From CBDCTM01 sp965222005 (GTDB lineage Bacteria; Bacteroidota; Bacteroidia; Chitinophagales; Saprospiraceae): a DNA stretch of 64,000 nt. Shown here one piece after another: positions 54,147 to 62,953 of the stretch. The notes beneath the pieces are model-generated. The model made no database searches. It saw only the letters and a program-made list of their open reading frames with translations, and was not told where the DNA came from. The translations under genes were made by a program, and so were the position numbers. The first letter of the stretch is position 1. Each line of letters begins with the position of its first letter. The stretch spans positions 310,001-374,000 of the forward strand of contig OZ244935.1 of assembly GCA_965222005.1 (NCBI GenBank), written 5' to 3'.

Positions 54147-54467
54147 TCAGGCGCCAAACATGCCGCCCAGGTCGCCCATGCCCGGAGGAAGCATATTTTG
54201 AATCATTTTCTGGGTTTCTTCTGCCTGACGGGCCGCCGCCTTTTCGAGAGCCCGGTTGGCAGCTACCATTACCAGGTCTTCCAATTGTTCCGCATCATTC
54301 GCCGCCAGCAGGGAGGAATCAATAAAAACATTGGTAATCTGGCCATTGGCATTGGCACTCACCTTCACGGCACCCTCCCCAGCTTCCGCCTGCAGGATGA
54401 TCTCATTCAACTGCTTTTTGAGAGCCTCTTGTTGCTCCTCCATATTGCCGAGCATATCTCCAAACAT
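54147..54467 (-). CDS. ybaB: YbaB/EbfC-family nucleoid-associated protein
   Basis: A 106-residue protein of the YbaB/EbfC family, which binds DNA as a dimer and is often near dnaX and recR. Here it lies between two LamG genes. The typical features are the N-terminal helix, VKVSANANGQITNVFIDSSLL and the helical EQLEDLVMVAANRALEKA. The C-terminus is Gly/Met rich (MLPPGMGDLGGMFGA). Confidence 0.9.
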   Translation of the reverse strand: MFGDMLGNMEEQQEALKKQLNEIILQAEAGEGAVKVSANANGQITNVFIDSSLLAANDAEQLEDLVMVAANRALEKAAARQAEETQKMIQNMLPPGMGDLGGMFGA

Positions 54468-54596
54468 AGCTTAAAGAATTTAATAAAAGTAATGGGTGCT
54501 GTTCTTTGAGTGGTAGTTGAAAGCTTCGAAACTGACATCTCCCAGCCTTTCATTTACTACACCCCTTCGTCAAAAGTCAGATTGATAATCACCAGA

Positions 54597-55424
54597 TCAG
54601 TCGATCCGGCAAAGGTAAGGGCTTTGTGTTGGAATGTACAGATCATCCGGCATTTTTTTGGGCGCAAAAGATACACAATCCTGTTCTGCGCTTTCTACGG
54701 GATACATGGCATACAATTCGGCCATTTCTTCATCCGTCAAAGCGCGATCATAAACGCGCAGCTCATCAATGATGCCTTTGAAACGACGTGCTTTGCCACG
54801 AACTACACAAGGCGAATTGGCCAACGAAAGAGGTGTCTCATTACTAATGTCTACACCTCTGCATCGGATTGCCCGGCGCTGCAACTGCCCGTTGATGTAA
54901 GTCCGGGCAATGCGCCCGTCGCGCACCAGGGCAAAATGATGCCAGCCAGGTGCCTCATACTCAGGTGAGATATCGCGATAATAGATTGAGGCGGTTTGAT
55001 GGAAATAGGTGTCCACTGCTTTGAGCGGCATGTTGAGCAACATATCCAGCATGTGACGCTCATCACATCGGCTGCGCTTTCCCAACAGGCTTTGAGGAAA
55101 CACGCTGTATCCCTGGGGCTTGAAGTAAAAACTAATAGTAAAATCAGAGGTATTGAAATATTTATTCACCAGGCCCCGAAACTCCACATAATCCCTGCGG
55201 CCGTCCAGCATCAGGCCATCGTCCTCTATACCACACCAGCAACCTACCTCCCCAAACAATACGCCATCAGAGCCGTTGCCACTGTCGTCGCGCGCATCGC
55301 AATGGTTGAATGAGTAGTAGGCTACCAGGCCATCGGCAGGCGAAAAGTGGCTGGTATCGGTGGCGGGCAAGAACATCAGAATGGGCCAGAGGAATAGTGA
55401 AAGGCTAAGTTGCTGCATGGTCAT
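54597..55424 (-). CDS. LamG-domain protein without a sorting domain
   Basis: A 275-residue secreted protein with signal peptide after the ATG at 55424 (MTMQQLSLSLFLWPILMFL). Its LamG domain is paralogous to that of the gene at 52731-53960: DGLVAYYSFNHCD, GWHHFALVRDGRIARTYING and IIDELRVYDRALTDEEMAELY correspond. It ends just after, with LYIPTQSPYLCRID, where the paralogue has an Ig-like segment and a CHU_C domain, so it lacks a T9SS signal. It may be truncated or use another export or anchoring route. Confidence 0.75.
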   Translation of the reverse strand: MTMQQLSLSLFLWPILMFLPATDTSHFSPADGLVAYYSFNHCDARDDSGNGSDGVLFGEVGCWCGIEDDGLMLDGRRDYVEFRGLVNKYFNTSDFTISFYFKPQGYSVFPQSLLGKRSRCDERHMLDMLLNMPLKAVDTYFHQTASIYYRDISPEYEAPGWHHFALVRDGRIARTYINGQLQRRAIRCRGVDISNETPLSLANSPCVVRGKARRFKGIIDELRVYDRALTDEEMAELYAMYPVESAEQDCVSFAPKKMPDDLYIPTQSPYLCRID

Positions 55425-55562
55425 TGTATTTGTTGTCGATTGAGGCAAAATACAAGCCTCTCCTAAATTTAAGCAAATTTGGGGAAATGACCAATACACT
55501 AGTATCACATTGGGCAACTGATGATCGTTATTTTCGGCTACAAATCTGATCTAGCCAATCAA

Positions 55563-56219
55563 TCAATTCAGCAAAACGGTAATCAGCAGACCGGCTATAC
55601 CGTACCAGTCATTGGCATCGCCCTGGTCGGGGCCGCCGATGCCATCCACAAAGTCGGAGAGCGTTGGCCGGAAGCCCAGCTCCAGACCGAGGCTGGTACG
55701 GGGCAGCAAATCCAGCTTAATACCGCCACCGACCGGAATGGCAAGGGTTACTTTATTGAAATCGGGTTCCTCCGTTCGGCCGGGTGTATCGGCCATCGGG
55801 TTGAAAAACAGCGCACCTGCTCCGGCATAAAGATAGAGGTTGACGGTAGTGAGCCGGCGGCCTGTGGAGGTGTAGCGGTTGAGGTCGAAAAAATACCACT
55901 CTGCAATGGCATTGAGCTCGTAGATGTCGGATTGAAACTTATAGCCGCGGTCTTTGTATTTGGTGCCGTTGGCATCATCGCCGGAGAGCCTGCCGATAAA
56001 GAAATTGGCGCGCCAGGCCCAGCGATCATTCGGGAGGTATTGGCGCATCAGCAGGCCCAGTGCCATATTGGTTTCGGCAATATCAAGTGATCCGTCCACC
56101 AAATCGCCCTGATAGCTGGCCAGCCCTAAAAAGATACCGCCTTCGAGATCTTGTCCTTTTGTGTTTAACGAAAAACACAAAAAGCCTATAAAAATTAGTG
56201 TTTTTGAGAGATAGTTCAT
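55563..56219 (-). CDS. DUF6089-family outer-membrane beta-barrel protein
   Basis: A 218-residue protein with signal peptide (IGFLCFSLNTKGQ) and repeated amphipathic strands (LEGGIFLGLASYQGDL, NLYLYAGAGALFF) ending in a hydrophobic C-terminal strand (GIAGLLITVLL). These features fit the DUF6089 outer-membrane barrel family, found near T9SS genes and of unknown function. A promoter-like site lies upstream. Confidence 0.82.
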   Translation of the reverse strand: MNYLSKTLIFIGFLCFSLNTKGQDLEGGIFLGLASYQGDLVDGSLDIAETNMALGLLMRQYLPNDRWAWRANFFIGRLSGDDANGTKYKDRGYKFQSDIYELNAIAEWYFFDLNRYTSTGRRLTTVNLYLYAGAGALFFNPMADTPGRTEEPDFNKVTLAIPVGGGIKLDLLPRTSLGLELGFRPTLSDFVDGIGGPDQGDANDWYGIAGLLITVLLN

Positions 56220-56247
56220 AGTTTTTACTTTAGGATGTGCTAGGATA

Positions 56248-56279
56248 CAAAGATAAAAGTACTTGCGAAGTGACTACAA
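56248..56279 (-). promoter_or_regulatory. Candidate promoter of the DUF6089 gene
   Basis: TTG (56279-56277), a 21-nt spacer and TATCTTTG (56255-56248) on the minus strand, 29 nt before the ATG. Confidence 0.5.
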
Positions 56280-56302
56280 GCTTTACGAAAAAATTAACAT
56301 GG

Positions 56303-56343
56303 AAAAATAGGAGAGCCGGACATTTTCAAACGCCCGGCTCTCC
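56303..56343 (-). terminator. Intrinsic terminator of the T9SS cargo gene at 56368-57531
   Basis: GGAGAGCCGG (56310-56319) pairs with CCGGCTCTCC (56334-56343), a 10-bp stem. On the minus strand it is followed by CTATTTTTCC. Confidence 0.65.
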
Positions 56344-56367
56344 AGTATTTTGCCAAAATTCGGATGA

Positions 56368-57531
56368 TTATAGCTTCATAAAAGACTCCACAAAATGGGT
56401 GCTTCCTGTCAGCAAACGCAAGTGGTAATAGCCTTTCTCCAGCCCCGATATATCCAGGTGAAAGTTATCTGTCAACTGTTCAACCGACTGCTGTAATTCG
56501 ACCCGTCCATTGAGGTCAACTACTTCAATGATTGTCTTTCGCTGGCTGGCCTGAGGCATGAGGATGTGCAGCTCGTCTTGAGCTATCGACGGATACAATC
56601 TGATGCCTTTTATGCCTTTGAGCTGTACAGTACGCACCGGACTGTAGGTATATTGACCATCAAAGTCAACTTGCTGCAGGCGATAATAATTGGTTCCTAT
56701 TGTGGCTACCGGATGTGTAAACAGGTAAGCGCGTGGCACATTGCTGTAACCGGCCCCCTGCACCTGCCCAATGGCTTTAAACGATTCCCCATTTGTACTG
56801 TGCTCAACTACAAAATGGCTATTTCCTTCTTCCGATTCAGTCAGCCACTTTAGCTCTACCGAAGCATCAGAAAGCGCAGAAGCCTGAAAATGAGCGATGG
56901 ATACGGGAAGTACTACCAATTCATCGGACAGAATAAAATCATCGATCGCAATGCCACTGCTATTGAATTTGGTATTGACATGCACAAAGCAGAGGCCAAA
57001 TACATCGCCCGGAAGAATATGCAGGTTGTTGAGTTGGATTGCCTTTTCCGTAGTAGTGACTTCGCCATCTACCCCTTCTGCACTGGCTGGCTGTTCCAGG
57101 CCCGATAGGTTCACATTGGATAAGCTACCGGTTCCATATACGGTAAAGCCTTCGGTACCGAAATAACGCCATTGCTCGAAGTTGTAGCCAATATAGAGTT
57201 CACTGATCGGCGCTCCCGTGTTGTTTTCAAATTCAACACACATGGTAATATCACCTGTACCATTATTCACCAGGCTACCCATTGCATAGTCACCAGATTC
57301 ATCGGGAGCACCGTAGGCAAAATTTCCGCCCGGATTGGTAGTCCCACTATTTATGCCCCGAAAATGTTCTGACTTTCCGCTTGCCGTAGTCCAGCCATCG
57401 GGAATGGTTTCGGCAGTGCCCTGGTAGGTATCAAAATCTTGGATGTAGGGAAAGGAATTGAGTGAAATTTGAGCATTTGAAAGGAAAGCTGTACATACAA
57501 TACAGCAAATGAGGAGTAAACGTTTGTTCAT
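56368..57531 (-). CDS. T9SS cargo protein, unknown function
   Basis: A 387-residue secreted protein (ATG at 57531, signal peptide MNKRLLLICCIVCTAFLSNAQ). The N-terminal ~200 residues are a beta-sandwich-like domain opening with FPYIQDFDTYQGTAETIPDGW, often seen at the start of Bacteroidetes secreted proteins. A fibronectin-like segment follows (VELKWLTESEEGNSHFVVEHS). The end (IRLYPSIAQDELHILMP ... STHFVESFMKL) is a type A T9SS sorting domain. A hairpin terminator follows it. Confidence 0.82.
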   Translation of the reverse strand: MNKRLLLICCIVCTAFLSNAQISLNSFPYIQDFDTYQGTAETIPDGWTTASGKSEHFRGINSGTTNPGGNFAYGAPDESGDYAMGSLVNNGTGDITMCVEFENNTGAPISELYIGYNFEQWRYFGTEGFTVYGTGSLSNVNLSGLEQPASAEGVDGEVTTTEKAIQLNNLHILPGDVFGLCFVHVNTKFNSSGIAIDDFILSDELVVLPVSIAHFQASALSDASVELKWLTESEEGNSHFVVEHSTNGESFKAIGQVQGAGYSNVPRAYLFTHPVATIGTNYYRLQQVDFDGQYTYSPVRTVQLKGIKGIRLYPSIAQDELHILMPQASQRKTIIEVVDLNGRVELQQSVEQLTDNFHLDISGLEKGYYHLRLLTGSTHFVESFMKL

Positions 57532-57593
57532 GGTAAAACGGTTTTTGGTAAACAAATGGCGCTCTCAGCAGCACTGAGAACGTGATTACAACG

Positions 57594-57601
57594 CAAATAT
57601 A
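57594..57601 (-). promoter_or_regulatory. Candidate -7 element of the cargo gene at 56368-57531
   Basis: Minus-strand TATATTTG matches TAnnTTTG, 63 nt before the ATG. No -33 element seen. Confidence 0.3.
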
Positions 57602-57679
57602 AGTTATTTTAATAATACCTGCCGGATTTTTTCAATCGTTCACATAATGTTAACAGTATGGCGTGCCGTATTGCTGCAA

Positions 57680-58612
57680 TTAACCGCTCAGGCGAAAGGA
57701 TTCGACTATGAAAAAGGCATAAAACATCAGCAAAATCCCTCCTTCCCACTTGGTGATTTTCTTGTTATTGGCGATAATACCAAACAACACGGTCACTATT
57801 AGCATAACAGGTAAGCTAAAAGATAGCAGCCCGCCAGGGATTTCCAGACGGCCCAGAAAAGACGGGATACTCATCACTACATAGGTATTGAAAATATTGG
57901 AGCCCAGCACATTGCCCACTGCTATGGAAGTCTTGCCTTTGCGGGCCGCATTGATGCTCACGATAACCTCTGGCAGCGAGGTGCCGAGCGCCACCGCCGT
58001 CAGCGCAATGATGTCGGAAGGAATGCCCGCCAGTTCGGATAGTTTGCTGATGGCATAAATGGTATAATCGGCTCCCAGCCAAACCAATACGCCCCCCACT
58101 ATCAGGAATGCATAGCTGCGCAAGTGTGCCTTTGGTCGCAGGCTCTCATCCTCCTTATCCACCTTAAAGGAATACATCAAAAACAGCACAATGCCTACCA
58201 GAAAAAGCAGGGCTTCAAATAACGAAAAATGCAAATCCCGCAGGCAAACCCACAGCAAAAATGCCGAACCCCACAGGAAAGGCATATCGATATGCCAGAT
58301 GTTGTATTCCAGCTCAATCTGCCGGGCTACTATCGCCACCAGGCCCAGCACCAGCGCAATATTGGTGATATTGGATCCTATTACATTGCCCACCACTATC
58401 TTTGAATCATCACTCAGCACCGAAGCAATGGACGTGGCCAGTTCGGGCAGCGAAGTGCCGAAGGCTACAATCGTCACACCTATAATAAAGGGCGAAATCC
58501 CCAACGACAGGCCAATCTCCTCTGCCGAATCGATAAACCAGTCTGAAGCCTTCAACAACACAGCCAGGCTGACCACAAACACAGCCAGATAAATCAGTAG
58601 ATCCATACGCAC
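57680..58612 (-). CDS. Calcium/sodium antiporter, CaCA family (YrbG-like)
   Basis: A 310-residue inner-membrane exchanger with about ten helices. The two inverted alpha repeats are intact: IVAFGTSLPELATSI with VVGNVIGSNITN, and AVALGTSLPEVIVSI with AVGNVLGSNIFN. These supply the conserved Glu and Asn residues of the ion sites. Length and topology fit E. coli YrbG. The start is the first ATG at 58612, or a second one two codons on. Confidence 0.93.
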   Translation of the reverse strand: MRMDLLIYLAVFVVSLAVLLKASDWFIDSAEEIGLSLGISPFIIGVTIVAFGTSLPELATSIASVLSDDSKIVVGNVIGSNITNIALVLGLVAIVARQIELEYNIWHIDMPFLWGSAFLLWVCLRDLHFSLFEALLFLVGIVLFLMYSFKVDKEDESLRPKAHLRSYAFLIVGGVLVWLGADYTIYAISKLSELAGIPSDIIALTAVALGTSLPEVIVSINAARKGKTSIAVGNVLGSNIFNTYVVMSIPSFLGRLEIPGGLLSFSLPVMLIVTVLFGIIANNKKITKWEGGILLMFYAFFIVESFRLSG

Positions 58613-58641
58613 ATGCCATAGCCATTCGGGCTACAGACCTG

Positions 58642-58649
58642 CAAATGTA
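58642..58649 (-). promoter_or_regulatory. Candidate -7 element of the antiporter gene
   Basis: Minus-strand TACATTTG matches TAnnTTTG, 30 nt before the start codon. The nearest TTTG is 26 nt further upstream, longer than usual. Confidence 0.35.
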
Positions 58650-58743
58650 AATCTTTTTTTATTTACCGTGGATTACAAATCCACCATAGAAAAACAGAAT
58701 TGGCTAAACTGCCCCATCAATAAAACCCAATCATGGAATTGAT

Positions 58744-59544
58744 TTAATACGACCACAGATCGTGCTCATAATTGAACAATTCCTGCCGAATCTTATCTGC
58801 TTCCCAAAGCGCATCCAGCCCGGTATAGCGATCTTGCAGGCGCAGGTCGAGCACATTATTGGTTTTTACAATAGTGCTGGCAAACTGCCGCCGCTCAAAC
58901 ACATCCTCCCAGCTCACCGCATGGCTCTCATTGCCTGGCATAAAGACCTGCCAGCGGGCCATCACCTCCCGCAGCTCGGGGTAATATATCCAAAACAGCG
59001 GCTTTTCGTAGCGGAAGTTGCCAAACTCATCCCGCACTTCTATCAACGGAGCGATGCCTATGATGCGCACATGCAGGCTGCTGGTATTTTCATCAAAAAA
59101 CCAGATTTCCTTGAGCCGAAAGCGCTTTACATCTTCATAAAACAGCTCATTTTCCACAGGCACATAACTGATCTCATAGGTTTGGGGATCCGATATTTCG
59201 ATGGTATCGACCTGATAAAGGGTTTGGTGAATTTCTGTAGCATTGAGCAGATAGGAAAACTTGTCATCTTCCCCGCTATACAGGCTGATGTGTCCGGCAT
59301 CGGCAGCATCGACGAGCAAAGAAAAGAGCGGAGCCTGCGGATACACAAAGGGCTGGTTTATTTTTTCGCGCACATCAATTACCCGCCATATTCTCTTTTG
59401 CCAAAAAATGTCGCTTTCCCTGAGCGGTGCATATTTTAAGGCTTTCCGCTCACTCAAAGTCTTGCGTTCCACCAGGTCATCGATCGGTTGCGAAGCTGCT
59501 GCCCAGCCGGTCAATAGAAACATGCTTACTATTATCCATTTCAT
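58744..59544 (-). CDS. gldN: T9SS/gliding protein GldN
   Basis: Periplasmic component of the T9SS core complex; PorN in Porphyromonas. From the ATG at 59544 (MKWIIVSMFLLTGWAAASQ) it has 266 residues. Recognisable blocks are ESDIFWQKRIWRVIDVREKIN, DEFGNFRYEKPLFWIYYPELR and SWEDVFERRQFASTIVK. It lies 70 nt after gldM, so the two are likely cotranscribed. The T9SS of this organism is also needed by the cargo genes in the window. Confidence 0.92.
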   Translation of the reverse strand: MKWIIVSMFLLTGWAAASQPIDDLVERKTLSERKALKYAPLRESDIFWQKRIWRVIDVREKINQPFVYPQAPLFSLLVDAADAGHISLYSGEDDKFSYLLNATEIHQTLYQVDTIEISDPQTYEISYVPVENELFYEDVKRFRLKEIWFFDENTSSLHVRIIGIAPLIEVRDEFGNFRYEKPLFWIYYPELREVMARWQVFMPGNESHAVSWEDVFERRQFASTIVKTNNVLDLRLQDRYTGLDALWEADKIRQELFNYEHDLWSY

Positions 59545-59614
59545 TTTTATACGTTTTTGGTTCACTAATGATTTGGTCGGAAGCTGAGACAATGGCCTCA
59601 CCTTATGGCTCCCC

Positions 59615-61129
59615 TCACCGAATATGAAAAATCAGTCCGCCGATGGCCCTGCTGTGTGTATCACCCGGACAACGAACCTTGATATGATCGAAGTAAAACA
59701 CATCGCCGGAGCGGGCTTGCTTGATGATGCGTTGTGCTTTTTTATTGAAGGTTCCTCCTTTATTAAGCGCCGTTTGGACATCATCGCCGCGTGGTACACG
59801 CACCACTTCGAACCCTTGAATTTTGCACAGAGCATCAAAATCGAAGCTGCCGAGGTCAGGCGTAAGCCGCTTGTAGATTTTCAGCTCTGAGGCCGAAATA
59901 TTGCCACCCGGTTTACGGCCCAGCTTGATCACCGGGTCGGGGATACGCTTGATGCGATACTCAAATTCCGTGGGTGCCAGGCCTCCTCCATCCACCTGGA
60001 TGGTAGCTCGACCGGGGCGGGAGGGCTTGGTCGTATATTTGCCATTGGCCAATTTGCGCACATGGATTCCGCTGGCTTTCAGCTTCAATTGGGCAGAAGG
60101 TACTCCGGCAGCAGAGAGCGAAAGCGGGTTGTCCACCCCAACATAAAGTACATTCATCTTGTCGGCAGAGAGGGCTACCGAACGTTCTCCCACTTCGTAC
60201 TGGAATCGTTTGCTGTACCTTTTTTGCTCACCGGTGAGGGGATTGAGCATGTTGATCTCGGCATCTAAATGGTGCGATCCGATAGTAGTGGGCGTAGTTT
60301 GAAAAACCGCCTTTCCGTTCTCCACTGGCAGCCGGCGGCCATTCACTTTAATGTCAATATTGCTGGTGGTGCTACTATAAGCTCCCAGAAAAATTTCGGT
60401 AGTGAGTGGCTCACCTTTGATTACATAACTTTTGTCGGCTGAGATAATCGCATCAAAGGCATCGTAGGCATCGCGAAATGAGATTTTGTTCATAAAGTGA
60501 TTGAGTACCGCCGTTTCGCTCACCTTGGCATCTTGCTGGAATTTGCTGAGTAATGGTAAAACAGCCGCCACCGGCATCTGCTGGAACTGGTATTGCGACC
60601 AGCTTTTTTTGTCAGAATCCTGGGGTACAGACTGGATGTACAACGGAATCCGAGCAGCCAATAGCTGGCGCTCTTTATCCTCTTCGACCAATGCCAACAA
60701 GCTGTCTCTCAGTAGCTGGATGGCTGATTCCAGTGCTGCGCCATGACCCTGGTCCACCATAAGCCGGGTGGCGACTTCTTTATTTTTTATCCCTTTTGGC
60801 TGGCCATCCTCGTCAAGCCCACCTGATTGCTGTATGACCAATGTTTTCAATGAATCCAGCTGTTTGTGGAAGGTTGCGCTGAGTTTATTGGCCCGCCGGG
60901 CCAGTAGCCGATATTGGTCGTACTGGCTATAGGCATCGGCCTGCTGGTCGATGGATGACATCAGCCGGGAGTTGGAGGTGTTGATCAGTTGGCTGCTTTC
61001 GGTGATGCTTCTGTCCATCGCCAAAAAGGCTTGCAGGATTTCGGCAGATACGTTGAGAGCCAGCAGGGCTGTGAGTACGATGTACATCAGGTTGATGAGT
61101 AATTGTCTGGGATCTTTAGGAATCGACAT
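59615..61129 (-). CDS. gldM: T9SS/gliding protein GldM
   Basis: Trans-envelope component of the T9SS motor; PorM in Porphyromonas. The 504 residues open with SIPKDPRQLLINLMYIVLTA, one membrane helix (about 9-30), then four periplasmic beta-rich domains with YVGVDNPLSLSAAGVP and DPVIKLGRKPGG. The C-terminus ends IGGLIFHIR. It precedes gldN. GldK and GldL, which usually lie directly upstream, are not between it and the tatC gene. Confidence 0.95.
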   Translation of the reverse strand: MSIPKDPRQLLINLMYIVLTALLALNVSAEILQAFLAMDRSITESSQLINTSNSRLMSSIDQQADAYSQYDQYRLLARRANKLSATFHKQLDSLKTLVIQQSGGLDEDGQPKGIKNKEVATRLMVDQGHGAALESAIQLLRDSLLALVEEDKERQLLAARIPLYIQSVPQDSDKKSWSQYQFQQMPVAAVLPLLSKFQQDAKVSETAVLNHFMNKISFRDAYDAFDAIISADKSYVIKGEPLTTEIFLGAYSSTTSNIDIKVNGRRLPVENGKAVFQTTPTTIGSHHLDAEINMLNPLTGEQKRYSKRFQYEVGERSVALSADKMNVLYVGVDNPLSLSAAGVPSAQLKLKASGIHVRKLANGKYTTKPSRPGRATIQVDGGGLAPTEFEYRIKRIPDPVIKLGRKPGGNISASELKIYKRLTPDLGSFDFDALCKIQGFEVVRVPRGDDVQTALNKGGTFNKKAQRIIKQARSGDVFYFDHIKVRCPGDTHSRAIGGLIFHIR

Positions 61130-61639
61130 AGGATTATTGTTTAATTGAATGAGTCAATCAATTAGCAGGGCACAGGCCATTGGGCTGCCGGGCTGTGCTG
61201 CGTAGAGCAAGCCGACAAGGCAGAGCCTTGTTAGTGAAGGTCTTTAGCAACTGTATTGAAATCAGTCCCTATTTTTTTATGTGTCTTTTTTCGCCATGCC
61301 TCGTTTTTTTTATCGGCCAATAGCATAGGCTACCAGCCTCAAAAAAGCCTCGCCTGACAAAAAAAATCACTGCAAAAAAGTTTAGCACTAAAATCAATAC
61401 AGTTTCTTACCATTGGGTTTTATGGCGAATGCCTGTTTGAGAGAAAGTAGGGGTAACGGTCGAAGAGGTAAAAATTTTCAGACTATACGATTGAAAATTA
61501 GAAGTGTATGATTGAATAACGGGAAAAAGAGCAAAAGTTACATACTCTCTATGAAGAATTGCTATGAATCGTTCAGCTTCTCCATTTTTTTTACTTTTGT
61601 ACCAGGGAGAGAGCCTTTGAAAACTGTCAAAATCAACCG
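61130..61639. other. Divergent intergenic region between gldM and tatC
   Basis: 510 nt with no convincing gene. It contains runs of T and A, a short hairpin ACAAGGC/GCCTTGT at 61215-61231 and the tatC -7 motif at its right end. gldL would be expected near here and is absent. Confidence 0.6.
61592..61599 (+). promoter_or_regulatory. Candidate -7 element of tatC
   Basis: TACTTTTG matches TAnnTTTG, 40 nt before the ATG. No clear -33 motif. Confidence 0.4.
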
Positions 61640-62467
61640 ATGCCGCTGGATCAACCCCCAATCAAATCGCCGGAAAAACCTGTACCGGCCAAAGGAAAAG
61701 AGATGAGCTTTTTAGAACATCTGGAGGAGCTGCGCTGGCACATCATCCGGGCGGTGATCAGCATTGCCATTTTTGCGATTGCCATTTTTGTGGCAGGTGA
61801 TCTGGTATTCAAATATGTAATCCTTGCTCCAAAAGAGGCTTCTTTTGTTACCTATCAATTTATTTGCGGGCTGTCTGAGCAGCTTTGCTTTCATCCTCCC
61901 GAATTTGACTTGATTACCCGTGAGTTGGGCGAACAATTCATCGTTCATCTCAAAGTATCGGCGGTACTGGGCGTGGTGATTGCTTTTCCGTACATCTTCT
62001 GGGAGCTGTGGCGCTTCATTCGGCCAGGGCTTTATGCGGCCGAGCAGAAAGCTGCCAGGGGCATTGTATTGATTTGTTCGCTGCTTTTTTTATCGGGCGT
62101 TTTATTTGGCTATTTTGTCATTGCTCCCTTTGCCATCACCTTTTTGGCCAGCTACAATGTGGGAGCGGTAAGCGCCCCTACGCTCGCCTCTTATGTCAAT
62201 TATATGACCATGTTCACCCTGCCCACAGGTATCGTATTTGAATTGCCGGTAGTGGTGTATTTTTTATCAAAGATCGGTTTGGTTACTCCAGATTTCATGC
62301 GTGCCTATCGCCGCCACGCATTCATCATTATTTTAATATTGGCTGCCATCATCACTCCGCCCGATGTAATCACTCAAATGCTAATCGGTGCTCCTTTGTA
62401 CTTGCTGTACGAAATAAGCATCGTCATCAGCAAGCGTGTCACAAAGGCCGAAGCAGCCAAAGGATAG
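61640..62467 (+). CDS. tatC: Twin-arginine translocase subunit TatC
   Basis: Receptor and core of the Tat pathway, which exports folded proteins. The 275 residues have the N-terminal MSFLEHLEELRWHIIRAVI, six membrane helices and the FPYIFWELWRFIRPGL loop. The first Met is at 61640, with a Pro-rich N-terminal tail of about 20 residues before the conserved start; the Met at residue 22 is a possible alternative start. tatA is not in the window. The downstream gene starts 25 nt later. Confidence 0.95.
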   Translation: MPLDQPPIKSPEKPVPAKGKEMSFLEHLEELRWHIIRAVISIAIFAIAIFVAGDLVFKYVILAPKEASFVTYQFICGLSEQLCFHPPEFDLITRELGEQFIVHLKVSAVLGVVIAFPYIFWELWRFIRPGLYAAEQKAARGIVLICSLLFLSGVLFGYFVIAPFAITFLASYNVGAVSAPTLASYVNYMTMFTLPTGIVFELPVVVYFLSKIGLVTPDFMRAYRRHAFIIILILAAIITPPDVITQMLIGAPLYLLYEISIVISKRVTKAEAAKG

Positions 62468-62492
62468 TCTGATCTTCAATGCATCCATCAAT

Positions 62493-62942
62493 ATGAAACA
62501 TATATCCTCCTCGGCCACCTTGTTCCTCAAACTGATACTACCTACCGTGTATGTAGTGTTTTTTGGTATGTTTTTGATCAGCTTATTTGTCACCGACCTG
62601 CAATACATCGGGCCATTCAGCATCGGTGTTTGGCGGTTGGGCAGTTTGGTGCTCCTGCTGATCGGGATTGGCCTTATTTACGGAACGCTGTTTCAGCTAA
62701 AAAGAGTTGAGCTGGATGAGCAATATATATATGCTACCGACTATTTCAAAACCTACCGCTACCCCTATCACCATGTGGAGAAGATCGTAGCAAAGCCCGT
62801 ATTATTTTTTCCCGTTTATCAAATTCATTTGCAGGAGGCGGGAGCCTTTGGCCGCAAAATCAGCTTTTGGGCCAACCGGCGGCGGCTGGCTGACTTTATG
62901 GCGCTTCATCCCGATATTGCCCAACAATTAGGCTTTGCCTGA
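62493..62942 (+). CDS. Small two-helix membrane protein
   Basis: A 149-residue protein with two membrane helices (about 10-30 and 45-65) and a soluble C-terminal domain (VELDEQYIYATDYFKTYRYPY) that resembles a PH-like fold. Function unknown. I use the ATG at 62493 because an earlier Met overlaps tatC and lacks a leader-like sequence. It is on the tatC strand 25 nt downstream, so may be cotranscribed with it. Confidence 0.65.
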   Translation: MKHISSSATLFLKLILPTVYVVFFGMFLISLFVTDLQYIGPFSIGVWRLGSLVLLLIGIGLIYGTLFQLKRVELDEQYIYATDYFKTYRYPYHHVEKIVAKPVLFFPVYQIHLQEAGAFGRKISFWANRRRLADFMALHPDIAQQLGFA

Positions 62943-62953
62943 ACCGCACCTCC

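Noticed and set aside
54468..54596. Possible frameshifted small gene between the LamG gene and ybaB (ITxLTFDEGVVNERLGDVSF-like peptide)
   Set aside because: Two frames must be joined at a G-run to get it, it has no start codon or known homologue, and it is only about 40 residues.
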